Source: Desulfospira joergensenii DSM 10085
Lineage (GTDB): Bacteria; Desulfobacterota; Desulfobacteria; Desulfobacterales; Desulfobacteraceae
Direction of reading: 5' to 3'
Length of the DNA: 64,000 bases
NCBI RefSeq assembly: GCF_000420085.1
Contig: NZ_ATUG01000001.1
Coordinates: 248,001 to 312,000, forward strand
In this document: piece after piece, positions 35,820 to 45,232 of the stretch
Layout: every line of letters begins with the position of its first letter
Numbering within the stretch: the stretch's first letter is position 1
The notes under the pieces: generated by a model
Told to the model about the DNA's origin: nothing
Databases searched by the model: none
Seen by the model: only the letters and a program-made list of their open reading frames with translations
Position numbers and translations under genes: made by a program

Positions 35820-36311
35820 TTGCAGCGTCTGTTCGATATTCTGGACCGGATGGAAAAATTCACCCTGGTCTGGACCATTCTGGGGCTTGCCTTTATCGGA
35901 TTTATTCAGGTCATCACCCGGTACATATTCAACTACTCTTTTACCTGGTTTGAAGAGCTGGGCCGATACCTGGGGGTTTTTATCGCCTTTGCCGGGGCCG
36001 CGACCGGGGTAAAAACCGGAAGCCATTTCACCATGGACCTGATGGTATCCAACCTGAGCCAGCCCTGGCAGAAGATCATCAAGGTCTTTACCGCCTGTCT
36101 GTCCGCCGTCTTTTTCCTGGTGGTGGCCTGGGTTTCATGGAAAATCGTTTTGCGCATGTACGGATTTGAAACCACCTCCCCGACCATGCAGATTCCCATG
36201 TATATCGCATATCTGCCCATCCCGGCCTTTTCCACCCTCATGGGGGCAAGATTTCTCAATCTGGGGCTTACACATCTAAGAACTAAGAGTCCCGGGGAGG
36301 CCGCCCCATGA
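35820..36311 (+). CDS. dctQ: TRAP transporter small permease (DctQ)
   Basis: A 163-residue inner-membrane subunit with four helices, including WTILGLAFIGFIQVITRYIF and VFTACLSAVFFLVVAWVSW. The start is TTG 35820 after TAGGAG. RYIFNYSFTWFEELGRYLGV is the characteristic DctQ motif. It overlaps dctM by 4 bp. Confidence 0.92.
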   Translation: MQRLFDILDRMEKFTLVWTILGLAFIGFIQVITRYIFNYSFTWFEELGRYLGVFIAFAGAATGVKTGSHFTMDLMVSNLSQPWQKIIKVFTACLSAVFFLVVAWVSWKIVLRMYGFETTSPTMQIPMYIAYLPIPAFSTLMGARFLNLGLTHLRTKSPGEAAP

Positions 36312-37582
36312 TCCTGACCATCTGTATTAGTTTCGCAGTCCTTCTGTTCCTGGGGGTGCCCATTGCCGTGATCCTGGGGGTTTCCACCCTGATCTCCCTC
36401 ATGTTCTTCTCATCCACTCCCCTGCACATCATCACCCAGCAGCTCTTCAATGCCCTGGACAAATTTGTTTTACTGGCCATTCCCTTTTTTATCCTGGCCG
36501 GGGCCATCATGACCCGGGGCGGCATTGCCAGAAGACTCATTGCCTTTGTCAACGGACTGGTGGGCTGGTTCCCGGGGGGCCTTGCCATGGCCGGGATACT
36601 GGCCTGTATCTTCTTTGCCGCCATTTCCGGCTCCTCTCCGGCCACGGTGGTGGCCATCGGATCCATCATGATCCCGGCCCTGGTGGATGCGGGGTACGGG
36701 AACCGGTTTTCCCTTGGACTGATAACGGTTTCCGGCTCCCTGGGTATCGTGATCCCCCCCTCCATCCCCATGATCCTCTACTGCATGGTCATGAACGTGT
36801 CCGTGGCAAAGATCTTCATGGCGGGGGTCCTGCCCGGACTTCTCATCGGGTTCAGCCTCATGGTCTATACCTTTTTCATTGCCAGAAAAAACAATTGGCG
36901 CATCGAATCCAGGCCATCCCTGGCAAGGATTGCCCGGACCGCAAGAGAAGGAATCTGGGCCCTGGCCCTGCCCTTTATCGTCCTGGGCGGGATATACTCG
37001 GGGATCTTCACCCCCACGGAGGCGGCCGCCGTATCCGTGGTCTATGCCCTGTTTGTGGAAATGTTCATCTACAAAGAATTCAAGTTCAGGGATATTACAG
37101 GGATCTGCCAGGACGCCGCAATCCTGTCCGCCTGCCTGCTCTTCATCCTCTCATGCGCCATGACCTTTATCTGGCTGCTCACTGCCGAACAGATCCCCCT
37201 TCAGCTGGCCGATATGATCATGGAGCATATCCACAGCCCCTGGGTTTTTCTCCTGGCCGTGAACCTCCTCTTTCTCATCCTGGGCTGCTTCATGGACGAT
37301 GTCTCTGCCATGCTCATCCTGGCCCCCATCTTCCTGGAAACCCTGAACCGGTACCAGATCGACCTGGTCCATTTCGGGGTGGTCATGGTGCTCAACATCC
37401 AGATGGGAATGCTGACCCCGCCCTTTGGGCTCAACCTTTTTGTGGCTTCCGGCATCACAGGCGAGCCCCTGGTCAAAATCGCCCGGGGGGTTCTGCCCTT
37501 CCTGGGCATCATGCTGATCTGCCTGATGCTGGTCACCTATATCCCCTGGATTTCCCTGGCCCTGCCGGAATGGATCCTTTAA
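36308..37582 (+). CDS. dctM: TRAP transporter large permease (DctM)
   Basis: The 424-residue translocation channel with about 12 helices. Typical motifs include LDKFVLLAIPFFILAGAIM, FFAAISGSSPATVVAIGSIM, and GLITVSGSLGIVIPPSIP. It completes the importer with dctP and dctQ and is followed 12 bp later by the glcD-type gene, so uptake and oxidation are co-expressed. Confidence 0.94.
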   Translation: MILTICISFAVLLFLGVPIAVILGVSTLISLMFFSSTPLHIITQQLFNALDKFVLLAIPFFILAGAIMTRGGIARRLIAFVNGLVGWFPGGLAMAGILACIFFAAISGSSPATVVAIGSIMIPALVDAGYGNRFSLGLITVSGSLGIVIPPSIPMILYCMVMNVSVAKIFMAGVLPGLLIGFSLMVYTFFIARKNNWRIESRPSLARIARTAREGIWALALPFIVLGGIYSGIFTPTEAAAVSVVYALFVEMFIYKEFKFRDITGICQDAAILSACLLFILSCAMTFIWLLTAEQIPLQLADMIMEHIHSPWVFLLAVNLLFLILGCFMDDVSAMLILAPIFLETLNRYQIDLVHFGVVMVLNIQMGMLTPPFGLNLFVASGITGEPLVKIARGVLPFLGIMLICLMLVTYIPWISLALPEWIL

Positions 37583-37594
37583 TAAGGAGAGAAA

Positions 37595-38968
37595 ATGATA
37601 TCAGATAAAATAAAAAACGAGATCATAAACATCGTGGGAGAAGCCTGCTGGCTGGACCGGCCCGAACATCTGGTCTGCTACGCCTATGACGCGTTCCTGG
37701 AGGAGGCCCTGCCCGAGGCCGTGGTCTTCCCCAAAACCACCCGGGAAGTTTCAGGGGTGATGAAGATCGCCTCGGCCCAGCAAATTCCGGTAACGGCCCG
37801 GGGGGCGGGCACTTCCGTATGCGGGGCCCCCGTGCCTGTCCGGGGAGGTATTGTGCTCTGCTTTTCCAAAATGGACAAGATCCTTGAGATCAACACCCGG
37901 GACCGGTACGCCGTTGTCCAGCCCGGGGTAATCAATGCCGACCTCCAGAAGGCCCTGGCCCCGTCCGGATTTTTCTATCCCCCGGATCCGGGTTCCATGA
38001 CCATCTCCACCATTGGCGGCAATATCGCCCAGAACGCCGGGGGCCCCAGATGCCTGAAATACGGGGTGACCGTGGATTATATCCTGGGACTGGAGATTGT
38101 TCTTGCCTCGGGAAAAATCGTCCGGTTCGGATCAAAAAACGTCAAGGATGTCACCGGATACCGGCTCTCCTCCCTGATCTGCGGCTCGGAAGGTACCTTG
38201 GGCCTTGTGACCGAAGCCATCCTCAAGGTGGTTCCCCAGCCCGAGGCCGTCAAGACCCTCATGATCACCTTCAAGGACCTGGATTATACGGCAAAATCGG
38301 TTTCCGACATCATCGGCTCGGGAATCCTGCCCGCGGCCATGGAACTCATGGATCAGTTCACCCTGAACGCCATTGAGGATAGTGCCGGCTTAGGCCTTGA
38401 CCGGGAGGCCCGGGGCACCCTGCTCATCGAAATCGACGGAATCAAAGAGGCCTGTGAAAAAGAAGCCATAAAGATCATCGAAAAGGCCAGGGCCAACCAT
38501 GCCGTGTCCATCCGGGAAGCGGATTCACCGGAAGACCGGGCAGAACTCTGGACGGCCCGGCGGTCTGCCTACGGCGTATTTGCAAAGCTGGCTCCGGATA
38601 TCGTATCCGAAGATATCACGGTGCCGGTGAGCCAGGTCCCGGAGATGATCCGGCGCATCGTCACAATTACAGATCATTACGGACTCAGGGTCGGGGTCCT
38701 GGCCCATGCCGGAGACGGCAACATGCATCCCCTGATCCCGGCGGACCGGAACAATAAGGAAGAGTGGGCAAATGTGATCCAGGCCTATGATGAGATCTTT
38801 GCGGCAGCCGTGGAACTGGGGGGAACCCTTTCCGGGGAGCACGGCATCGGCCTGGCCAAGACCGAGTACCTGCCCCTGGTCATGAACCAGGATTCAATGG
38901 ATTTCATGAAAACCGTAAAGGCTGCCGTGGACCCGGACGGGATCCTCAACCCGGGCAAATTTGTGTAA
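37595..38968 (+). CDS. glcD: FAD-linked 2-hydroxyacid dehydrogenase (GlcD/D-lactate type)
   Basis: A 457-residue flavoprotein of the PCMH/FAD_binding_4 family. It oxidises glycolate or D-lactate to the 2-oxo acid. The FAD-binding region holds PVTARGAGTSVCGAPVPVRG and PGSMTISTIGGNIAQNAGG; the catalytic C-terminal part has HAGDGNMHP and GEHGIG. RBS AAGGAG. It lies between dctM (12 bp) and the iron-sulfur partner (9 bp), the classical GlcD-GlcF pair. Confidence 0.92.
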   Translation: MISDKIKNEIINIVGEACWLDRPEHLVCYAYDAFLEEALPEAVVFPKTTREVSGVMKIASAQQIPVTARGAGTSVCGAPVPVRGGIVLCFSKMDKILEINTRDRYAVVQPGVINADLQKALAPSGFFYPPDPGSMTISTIGGNIAQNAGGPRCLKYGVTVDYILGLEIVLASGKIVRFGSKNVKDVTGYRLSSLICGSEGTLGLVTEAILKVVPQPEAVKTLMITFKDLDYTAKSVSDIIGSGILPAAMELMDQFTLNAIEDSAGLGLDREARGTLLIEIDGIKEACEKEAIKIIEKARANHAVSIREADSPEDRAELWTARRSAYGVFAKLAPDIVSEDITVPVSQVPEMIRRIVTITDHYGLRVGVLAHAGDGNMHPLIPADRNNKEEWANVIQAYDEIFAAAVELGGTLSGEHGIGLAKTEYLPLVMNQDSMDFMKTVKAAVDPDGILNPGKFV

Positions 38969-38977
38969 GGAAATTCC

Positions 38978-40279
38978 ATGAGTGATAAAAATCAGATCCA
39001 AAACTGCGGCAAATGCGGCCTCTGTCTGAGCGCCTGCCCGGTTTACAAGACCCTGAAGGAAGAACATCTCTCCCCCAGGGCCAAGCTCCAGCTCATTAAA
39101 AAATTTGAGGGAAGGGATATCCATGTTTCTCCCCTGCTCAAGGAGTTGGTCTCAAAATGCCTCATGTGCGGATCATGCACGGCCGCCTGCCCCTCGGGTG
39201 TGGATCACTATGGACAGTTCATGGAGATGCGCAGAAAGATGATGGATGAAGTCGGGGAAATTCCAGCCATCAGGAGCATGATCTTCATGCTGGCCAGGGA
39301 ATACCGGATTCAACTGGGTGCAAAAATGGCCCGGATCGGCCGGAAAATCACCCCGGACCAGATCGCCCGGTCCCTGAAACTGGGCTCCATCCCGGTCCAT
39401 TCTTTTCCCGGACTCAACCCGGTTCCTTTCAGAAAAGGACTCCCGGAGAAGATTGAACCCAGGGGAAAGGTAAGGGAAAGCCTGATCTATTTTACCGGAT
39501 GCGCCACCAACTACCTCTTTGAGGACACGGGCCGGGCCGTCATCGGAATCCTCACCCACCTGGGGTACAGGGTCATCATCCCCAAGACCCAGACCTGCTG
39601 CGGCATTCCCCTTATGTTCCATGGGGCGCCGGAAGAGGCTGCCGCCAACATGGCCGCCAATATAAAGGCCATCCAGGGGGCCATGGATATCCACAACTGC
39701 ACCGGGGTGATTGTGGACTGCACCACCTGCGGGACAGCCCTCAGGGATGAGTATCTGGGTCTGGCCCGGAAAATCGATTCAGGAGAAATCCCCGCACCCA
39801 AAGCGTGGAAGGGCTTTGATCCTCAAACCCTGGGCCGGAGCCTGAATAATATAGCCTCAAAAACCCGGGACATCCTCTCTTTTGTCCATGAGCACCGGGT
39901 GGAATGTTCCTTTGACCCCGGGTTTTCCCCTGTCAGGGCGACATACCACGCCCCCTGCCACTCCAGGAACAGTTTTAAAACCGGCAGCATCACGGACCGC
40001 CTGTTCCGGGAGTTTCCCTGCTTTGACTTTGTTCCCGCCCCGGACCAGGACGAATGCTGCGGCGGAGGAGGGACTTTTTTCTATGAATTCCCGGACATTT
40101 CAAGACAGATGGCAGAGAAAAAAATCAATACCGTAAAATCCCTGGAAGTGCCGTACTGGCTTACGGACTGCCCGGTGTGCCGGATCAATCTGGCCGGCAG
40201 CCTGGGGGAAAATAGGGATGGGCCAAAAGTGATCCACCCGGTTGTCCCCATTTATGATCAATTGATCATTGAAGAATAG
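38978..40279 (+). CDS. glcF: Iron-sulfur partner of the hydroxyacid oxidase (GlcF type)
   Basis: A 433-residue electron-transfer subunit. Two 4Fe-4S motifs lie at the N-terminus (CGKCGLCLSACPVY; CLMCGSCTAACPSG), and two CCG motifs follow (TCCGIPLMFHG; DECCGGGGTFFYE). It passes electrons from GlcD to the quinone pool or another acceptor. The stop is TAG. It is translationally close to the flanking genes. Confidence 0.92.
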   Translation: MSDKNQIQNCGKCGLCLSACPVYKTLKEEHLSPRAKLQLIKKFEGRDIHVSPLLKELVSKCLMCGSCTAACPSGVDHYGQFMEMRRKMMDEVGEIPAIRSMIFMLAREYRIQLGAKMARIGRKITPDQIARSLKLGSIPVHSFPGLNPVPFRKGLPEKIEPRGKVRESLIYFTGCATNYLFEDTGRAVIGILTHLGYRVIIPKTQTCCGIPLMFHGAPEEAAANMAANIKAIQGAMDIHNCTGVIVDCTTCGTALRDEYLGLARKIDSGEIPAPKAWKGFDPQTLGRSLNNIASKTRDILSFVHEHRVECSFDPGFSPVRATYHAPCHSRNSFKTGSITDRLFREFPCFDFVPAPDQDECCGGGGTFFYEFPDISRQMAEKKINTVKSLEVPYWLTDCPVCRINLAGSLGENRDGPKVIHPVVPIYDQLIIEE

Positions 40280-40299
40280 GGAGTCGGGAGGAACAGGGA

Positions 40300-41583
40300 A
40301 TGGACATCAAATTAAAAAAAGATCACGGCCAAGTCCGTGTCACTCTTCCCGACCACCGGATCATTGAGGTCATCCGGGGCCGGGACGTAAAGCCCCTGGG
40401 CCATGACTCAATCAGAAGCATCATCCGGAAAGGGATCCGGTCAGGGTCGCCCCCGGATATCCGCACCCGGAAGACCGCCGTCATCATCCCGGACGACACC
40501 CGTCTCTGGGCCCGGGGCGACCTCTTTGTCCCCTGCATCGTGGAAAGCCTGGCCGATTTAGGCGTCTGCCTTGACCAGATTAAGATCATCATTGCCCTGG
40601 GCACCCATGGGGAGATCTCCCCGGACAGATTTACCGAACTTGCCGGAGAGTTCTGCCGTAAAAATGTAGAGATCCTCAACTCGGCCAACCGGGATAAAGA
40701 CCGCCTGGTTCACATCGGGAAAACCGCCTCAGGCACGGAACTCACCGTAACAAAAGAGGCATGGGAGGCCCATCATATCATCATATTCGGGGGAATCCTC
40801 CACCACCTCATTGCCGGGTTCGGGGGGGGACGCAAGTACATTTTGCCCGGGATCGCAGGATATGATGCCGTCCAGCAGAACCATTCCCTGGCCCTTACCC
40901 GGGAGGGTCTTTCCCGCCCCGGGGTGGCCCAGGCCGTTCTCCAAGGCAATCCGGTCAACCGGGACATGGAAGAGGGAGCCGCTCTTTTTTTAAAAGACAA
41001 GACCTCCTGCTATGCGGCCGTGGCTGCCAATGGTGAGGGACAGATCTTCCATGCAGCCGTGGGAGATATCCATGACACCTTCAGGGAGGGCTGCGCCCGG
41101 CTCAACCATGCCTGCTGCGCCTTGATACCGGGAAAAGGGGACTTTGCCCTGATCTCCGCCGGGGGCTTTAGAACCGATACTCAGCTCTACCAGGCCACCA
41201 AGGCCCTGTTCAACGCCGTCAACGCCGTAAAACCCGGGGGACGGATTCTCTTCGTGGCCGGATGTGCTGAAGGAACAGGCAATCCGGTTTTTGCCCGGGC
41301 CCTCAAAGAGTTCAGGGCTTCACCCAAAAGCCTGGGAAAAAAACTGGCATCCCGCTTTGACATGCCGGCCTATGTGGCATTCAGGGTGATGGAAATCCTG
41401 GGCCAGTACAAGGTCACTCTGGTGTCGGATCTGGATGAAGCCCAAACCCGGGAACTTGGATTCGGCTTTACCCGGAATATTGACGGGTATATCCAGGATC
41501 TGACCGGCCGGGGATACATCATCCCCTATGGGGAAAACATCCTGCCCGTTTCCCGGGACAACCGGCCTGGAGCAAGTTTTTGA
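40300..41583 (+). CDS. larA: LarA-type nickel-dependent lactate/hydroxyacid racemase
   Basis: A 427-residue racemase that uses a nickel-pincer cofactor linked to a Lys. The catalytic set lines up residue by residue with LarA at a constant offset of 5: His103 (GTHG), His169 (HHLIAG), Lys179 (GGGRKYILPG, the pincer Lys) and His195 (QNHSLA). Co-transcription with a TRAP importer and a GlcD/GlcF oxidase suggests that it converts the enantiomer not used by the oxidase. The cofactor genes larB, larC and larE are not in this window and must be elsewhere if it is active. Confidence 0.9.
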   Translation: MDIKLKKDHGQVRVTLPDHRIIEVIRGRDVKPLGHDSIRSIIRKGIRSGSPPDIRTRKTAVIIPDDTRLWARGDLFVPCIVESLADLGVCLDQIKIIIALGTHGEISPDRFTELAGEFCRKNVEILNSANRDKDRLVHIGKTASGTELTVTKEAWEAHHIIIFGGILHHLIAGFGGGRKYILPGIAGYDAVQQNHSLALTREGLSRPGVAQAVLQGNPVNRDMEEGAALFLKDKTSCYAAVAANGEGQIFHAAVGDIHDTFREGCARLNHACCALIPGKGDFALISAGGFRTDTQLYQATKALFNAVNAVKPGGRILFVAGCAEGTGNPVFARALKEFRASPKSLGKKLASRFDMPAYVAFRVMEILGQYKVTLVSDLDEAQTRELGFGFTRNIDGYIQDLTGRGYIIPYGENILPVSRDNRPGASF

Positions 41584-41727
41584 AGAAGGCAATCAGACAC
41601 TGTGGAGGCCCTTATGGTCTTCAGCTCCTTCAGGGTCGAAGATCACGAAAAAAAGGAATGAAAAGGCCCTGTTGTTTTTCAGATAAATAAGATCCGCAAT
41701 GGGGGAATGACTCCCAGGAGAAACCCT

Positions 41728-42300
41728 ATGGACGAACAGCGCATCACCCGGAATATTAAAAAACTGAGAACCCAGAAAAAACTGACCCTCAAGGACCTGG
41801 CCGCCCGGACCGGACTGACCAAGGGGTATCTGTCCAAGGTGGAAAGATCTGAGAAAGCCCCGCCCTACTCCACCCTGACCAAGATAGCCGGAGCCCTGGA
41901 AATCGAGGTCACCACGATTCTGTCCCAGGATATCCAGCCCCTGGAAGAGTCCAGATTCTGCCTGTCCAGGGCGAAAGGCCGGAAGATCATCCGGGAAACC
42001 GACCAGTTTTCCGGGTATGATTATGAAGTCCTGGCCCAGTCCAAACCCGGCAAGAACATGGAACCCTTTATCATCCACGCCCCCTGGAAAATCCGGAAGA
42101 TGTACACCCACGAAGGCGAGGAGATGATCCACGTCCTGGACGGGACCCTGGAGTTTGTCTACGGAGAGGAGAAACTGATTCTCAATCCCGGGGACAATAT
42201 CTACTTTGACTCCTGTGTCCCCCACTCCGGAAAGAGCCTGGGAGATCAAAAGGCAAAACTCCTGGTGGTGATATACTTCTACAGACGGAACCGCTCCTGA
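41728..42300 (+). CDS. XRE-family regulator with C-terminal cupin
   Basis: A 190-residue transcription factor. The N-terminal helix-turn-helix reads LRTQKKLTLKDLAARTGLTK; the C-terminal cupin barrel (residues 105-180) includes MYTHEGEEMIHVLDG and LNPGDNIYFDSCVPHSGKS. ATG 41728 follows AGGAG at a good spacing. Regulators of this type often sense the substrate of the neighbouring pathway, so it likely controls the TRAP-glc-lar genes that end 144 bp upstream. Confidence 0.88.
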   Translation: MDEQRITRNIKKLRTQKKLTLKDLAARTGLTKGYLSKVERSEKAPPYSTLTKIAGALEIEVTTILSQDIQPLEESRFCLSRAKGRKIIRETDQFSGYDYEVLAQSKPGKNMEPFIIHAPWKIRKMYTHEGEEMIHVLDGTLEFVYGEEKLILNPGDNIYFDSCVPHSGKSLGDQKAKLLVVIYFYRRNRS

Positions 42301-42340
42301 CGGAAAACCGGAAGCTACGGAGTCTTCATTTTTGATTTGT

Positions 42341-42385
42341 GATTTTAGATTTAAGGACGCCCTGCCGGGCACCAATCTAAAAATG
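42341..42385. repeat. Palindromic repeat (copy 2)
   Basis: This block matches 16736-16780 with the shared core CGGGCACCAATC (42366-42377) and similar flanks (GATTTTAGATTTAAGGA against GATTTTAAATTTGAGGA). It sits in a wider imperfect palindrome in which TTTTGATTTGTG pairs with CGCAAATCAAAAG. It lies between the XRE gene and the convergent histidine kinase gene. Confidence 0.65.
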
Positions 42386-42456
42386 GCGGCCTGAAAGGCC
42401 ATCCGCAAATCAAAAGTCTTTCAATATTCGTTGTTCCCACGGACCATGGCTGTGAA

Positions 42457-45066
42457 TCAGGCAGGGGATTTGGGATCCAGGACATCCCGGACTGTTTTCG
42501 CCAGTACAGAAGCGGAAACCGGCTTCATCACAAAGCCTGCGATCCCCATCTGTTCCGCTTTTTCCTCATCAATGAGAGAACTGTACCCCGTACAGATGAT
42601 CACCGGGATGTCCGGCCGGATCCTGCTTACCTTCTCCGCCAGCCTATCTCCGGTCATCCCGGGCATGGTCATATCGCTGATCACCAGGTCAAAAAAACCC
42701 GGCCTGGACTCAAAGCGTCTTACCGCGTCCATGGGATCCAGGCATGCCTCAACCTGATATCCCATCCGCTCCAGGGTTTCCTGGGTCATATCCACGATGG
42801 CTTTTTCATCGTCCACAAAAAGGATCCTGCCGCTTCCACGGGGGATGTTCACATCCGGATCCGGTTCAGGCCCGGGTTTCATCCGGACCACGGGAAAGAG
42901 GATCTCAAAGGTCGTGCCCTGCCCGGGCCGGCTGGTGACGGAAATTGAGCCCTTGTGATTGATGACGATACCGTGAACAACGGAAAGTCCCATTCCCGAG
43001 CCTTTCCCGGTCTTTTTGGTGGTGAAATAGGGGTCAAATATCCGGTCGATAATGATTGAATCTATCCCGGGTCCGGTGTCCCTGACCCCCAGTCTGATGA
43101 TTTTACCCCGGGCCAGTTCCTCGTTTCCCTTTACAGGAAATTGAACCGGGTCAGGGTTATCCGTAAAAACGGTCAGAACACCGCCCATTTTTTCCATTTC
43201 ATGGGAGGCGTTGATGCAGAGGTTCATCATGATCTGGTTGATCTGTACAGGATCGGCCAGGATAATCTCATCCTCTGCCCCGTAGGATTTCTGGATGTCA
43301 ATATTCGAGGGGATCAAGGAGCCCAGGAGCCTGAGGGAATCCTCAATCATCACTGACAATTTTACCGGCTTAAACGCCTGGTCGGACTGGCGGCTGAAAC
43401 TCAAAAGCTGCCTGACGATATCCGCGGCCCTGAATCCGGCTGTTCGGATCTTCACCAGGTGGTCATGGGAGGGATCGGATTCAGGAAGGCCTTCCAGGGC
43501 CAGTTCCGCATTCCCGAGAACCACATTGAGAATATTGTTGAAATCATGGGCGATCCCCCCGGTCAGGGTCCCCAGGGATTCCATTTTCTGGGCCTGTTTG
43601 TACTGCCTTTCCAGGGCCTTTTTCTCGGTGACATCGGTCAGGTTAACCACCATTCCGATATTTTCCCCCTTTTCATTCTTGTTCACCGCGGCGCTTAAGA
43701 AAATATCAAGGCATTGATTCTCCTTTGTATACCGTCTGGTTTCAAAGGAAAGGGGACGCCCGTGTTCCATGATCTCCTGGATCTTTTCCCAGGAGATCTT
43801 TTTCTGGTCTTCGGGAACAAATGGAATGGTCCGTCCCTTGAGTTCATCCAGGGACCAGCCGAATACCTTGGTAAAGGCGGGGTTCAGGTAAAGGGGATGG
43901 CCGGCCAGGTCATAGACCACCATGGGATCCGGGTTGGCCTCAAAAATGGCTTTGAGCCTGCTTTCACTGGAAAGAAGGTCCATCTGGGCCTTTTTCTGGA
44001 GAGTAATATCTTCGATAAAAGACTGGATACCCGTCAATTCCTTTTCCCCGTCCTTTTCCAGAAAAATGGACTCCGAGTTGATCTTTACCCAGAGGATCTT
44101 CCCGGCCCTGTCAAAGATCCTGATTTCAATGGGTTCTGGATTGCCCCGGCCTTCCAGTCTGAGCATCAGGCGATGCTCGACCATTTTCATGTCATCGGGA
44201 TGGACAAGGGATCGAAAGGATTTACCGATCCAATCCCCGGTCTTGTATCCGGTAATCGACTCGAGTTTTTGATTGATATAGGTAAACTCTCCCTTCAGGT
44301 TCATGGTGAACATGCCGACGGGAGCCTGGTCAATGAAGCTGCGGTGCATCTCTTCGCTTCTGCGCAATTTGTCCACCGAGACCAGCCGTTCCTGTTCAAT
44401 GCGGATGGTCTGGGCCGTCAGGTAAAATGAGATTCCCATCATCACAATCAGGATGACGATGGAAATCTGGGACAGATCCTTTAAGATGAATTCAATCTCG
44501 GTTCTCACGTCATCCGTGTACAATCCGGTTCCCAGGATCCAGCCCCAGGGCTTGAATCCTTTTACATAGGAAATCTTGGGAACGTCCCGTAAGGGGCTGT
44601 CCTTCCACTGCCAATAGTAGTTCACATACCCGCTTCCGGTCTCCATCACGGTTTTCACCATGGCGATAAAGGGATACTTCCCCCTGGAATCCCTGAAAAG
44701 GGTCAAATCACGGCCTTCAAGATCCGGGCGGAAGGGATGCATGACCATGAAGGGGTGAAAGTCATTTATCCAGAAATAATCCTTGCCCTCGGCTCCGTAC
44801 CGCAGGTGACGGATCTGCTGAACCGCTCTGGACTGGGCTTCCTCCAGGGGCAGTTCCCCTTCCCGGACCTTATTGTCATATTCGACAAAAATGCTGTAAG
44901 CGCTGTCCACAAGGCTTTTGATGGTTTCTTTTTTCTGGGCCATCATATTCTCTTTTAAAGAGGGGACAAATATAAAAAAGATGCTCAGAACAAAGAAAAA
45001 GAAGATCAGCCAGATGGGGAAAACAATACCCAGAATTTTCACCAGGATGTGTTTGTCTTTTTTCAT
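42457..45066 (-). CDS. Hybrid sensor histidine kinase (Cache-PAS-PAS-HK-REC)
   Basis: An 869-residue membrane kinase. Order: helix (ILGIVFPIWLIFFFFVLSIF), a periplasmic single Cache domain (KDYFWINDFHPFMVMHPFRP), second helix near residue 205, two PAS domains, HisKA with phospho-His507 (GGIAHDFNNIL), ATPase motifs DTGPGID and GSGMGLSVVHG, and a C-terminal receiver with acceptor Asp in LVISDMTMPGMTG. The Cache WxNDxxPxMVMHP signature usually binds small organic ligands. It may sense a carboxylate imported by the neighbouring TRAP system, but it is convergent with that operon and this is only inference. Confidence 0.9.
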   Translation of the reverse strand: MKKDKHILVKILGIVFPIWLIFFFFVLSIFFIFVPSLKENMMAQKKETIKSLVDSAYSIFVEYDNKVREGELPLEEAQSRAVQQIRHLRYGAEGKDYFWINDFHPFMVMHPFRPDLEGRDLTLFRDSRGKYPFIAMVKTVMETGSGYVNYYWQWKDSPLRDVPKISYVKGFKPWGWILGTGLYTDDVRTEIEFILKDLSQISIVILIVMMGISFYLTAQTIRIEQERLVSVDKLRRSEEMHRSFIDQAPVGMFTMNLKGEFTYINQKLESITGYKTGDWIGKSFRSLVHPDDMKMVEHRLMLRLEGRGNPEPIEIRIFDRAGKILWVKINSESIFLEKDGEKELTGIQSFIEDITLQKKAQMDLLSSESRLKAIFEANPDPMVVYDLAGHPLYLNPAFTKVFGWSLDELKGRTIPFVPEDQKKISWEKIQEIMEHGRPLSFETRRYTKENQCLDIFLSAAVNKNEKGENIGMVVNLTDVTEKKALERQYKQAQKMESLGTLTGGIAHDFNNILNVVLGNAELALEGLPESDPSHDHLVKIRTAGFRAADIVRQLLSFSRQSDQAFKPVKLSVMIEDSLRLLGSLIPSNIDIQKSYGAEDEIILADPVQINQIMMNLCINASHEMEKMGGVLTVFTDNPDPVQFPVKGNEELARGKIIRLGVRDTGPGIDSIIIDRIFDPYFTTKKTGKGSGMGLSVVHGIVINHKGSISVTSRPGQGTTFEILFPVVRMKPGPEPDPDVNIPRGSGRILFVDDEKAIVDMTQETLERMGYQVEACLDPMDAVRRFESRPGFFDLVISDMTMPGMTGDRLAEKVSRIRPDIPVIICTGYSSLIDEEKAEQMGIAGFVMKPVSASVLAKTVRDVLDPKSPA

Positions 45067-45232
45067 GGCCGCCTGGAATGGAAGTTTAAAGATTGTCGCT
45101 TTTCCCTTTCATCTGGTTAAGTTAGAGGAACCGGGTCATGTAAAGGATACACCAAAAGGTATGCTGACTCAAGCAAAGGATGGGAAAGAGAACCTCTTTT
45201 GGGGGGAGATCATTGAAAAACCGGTGAAATGT

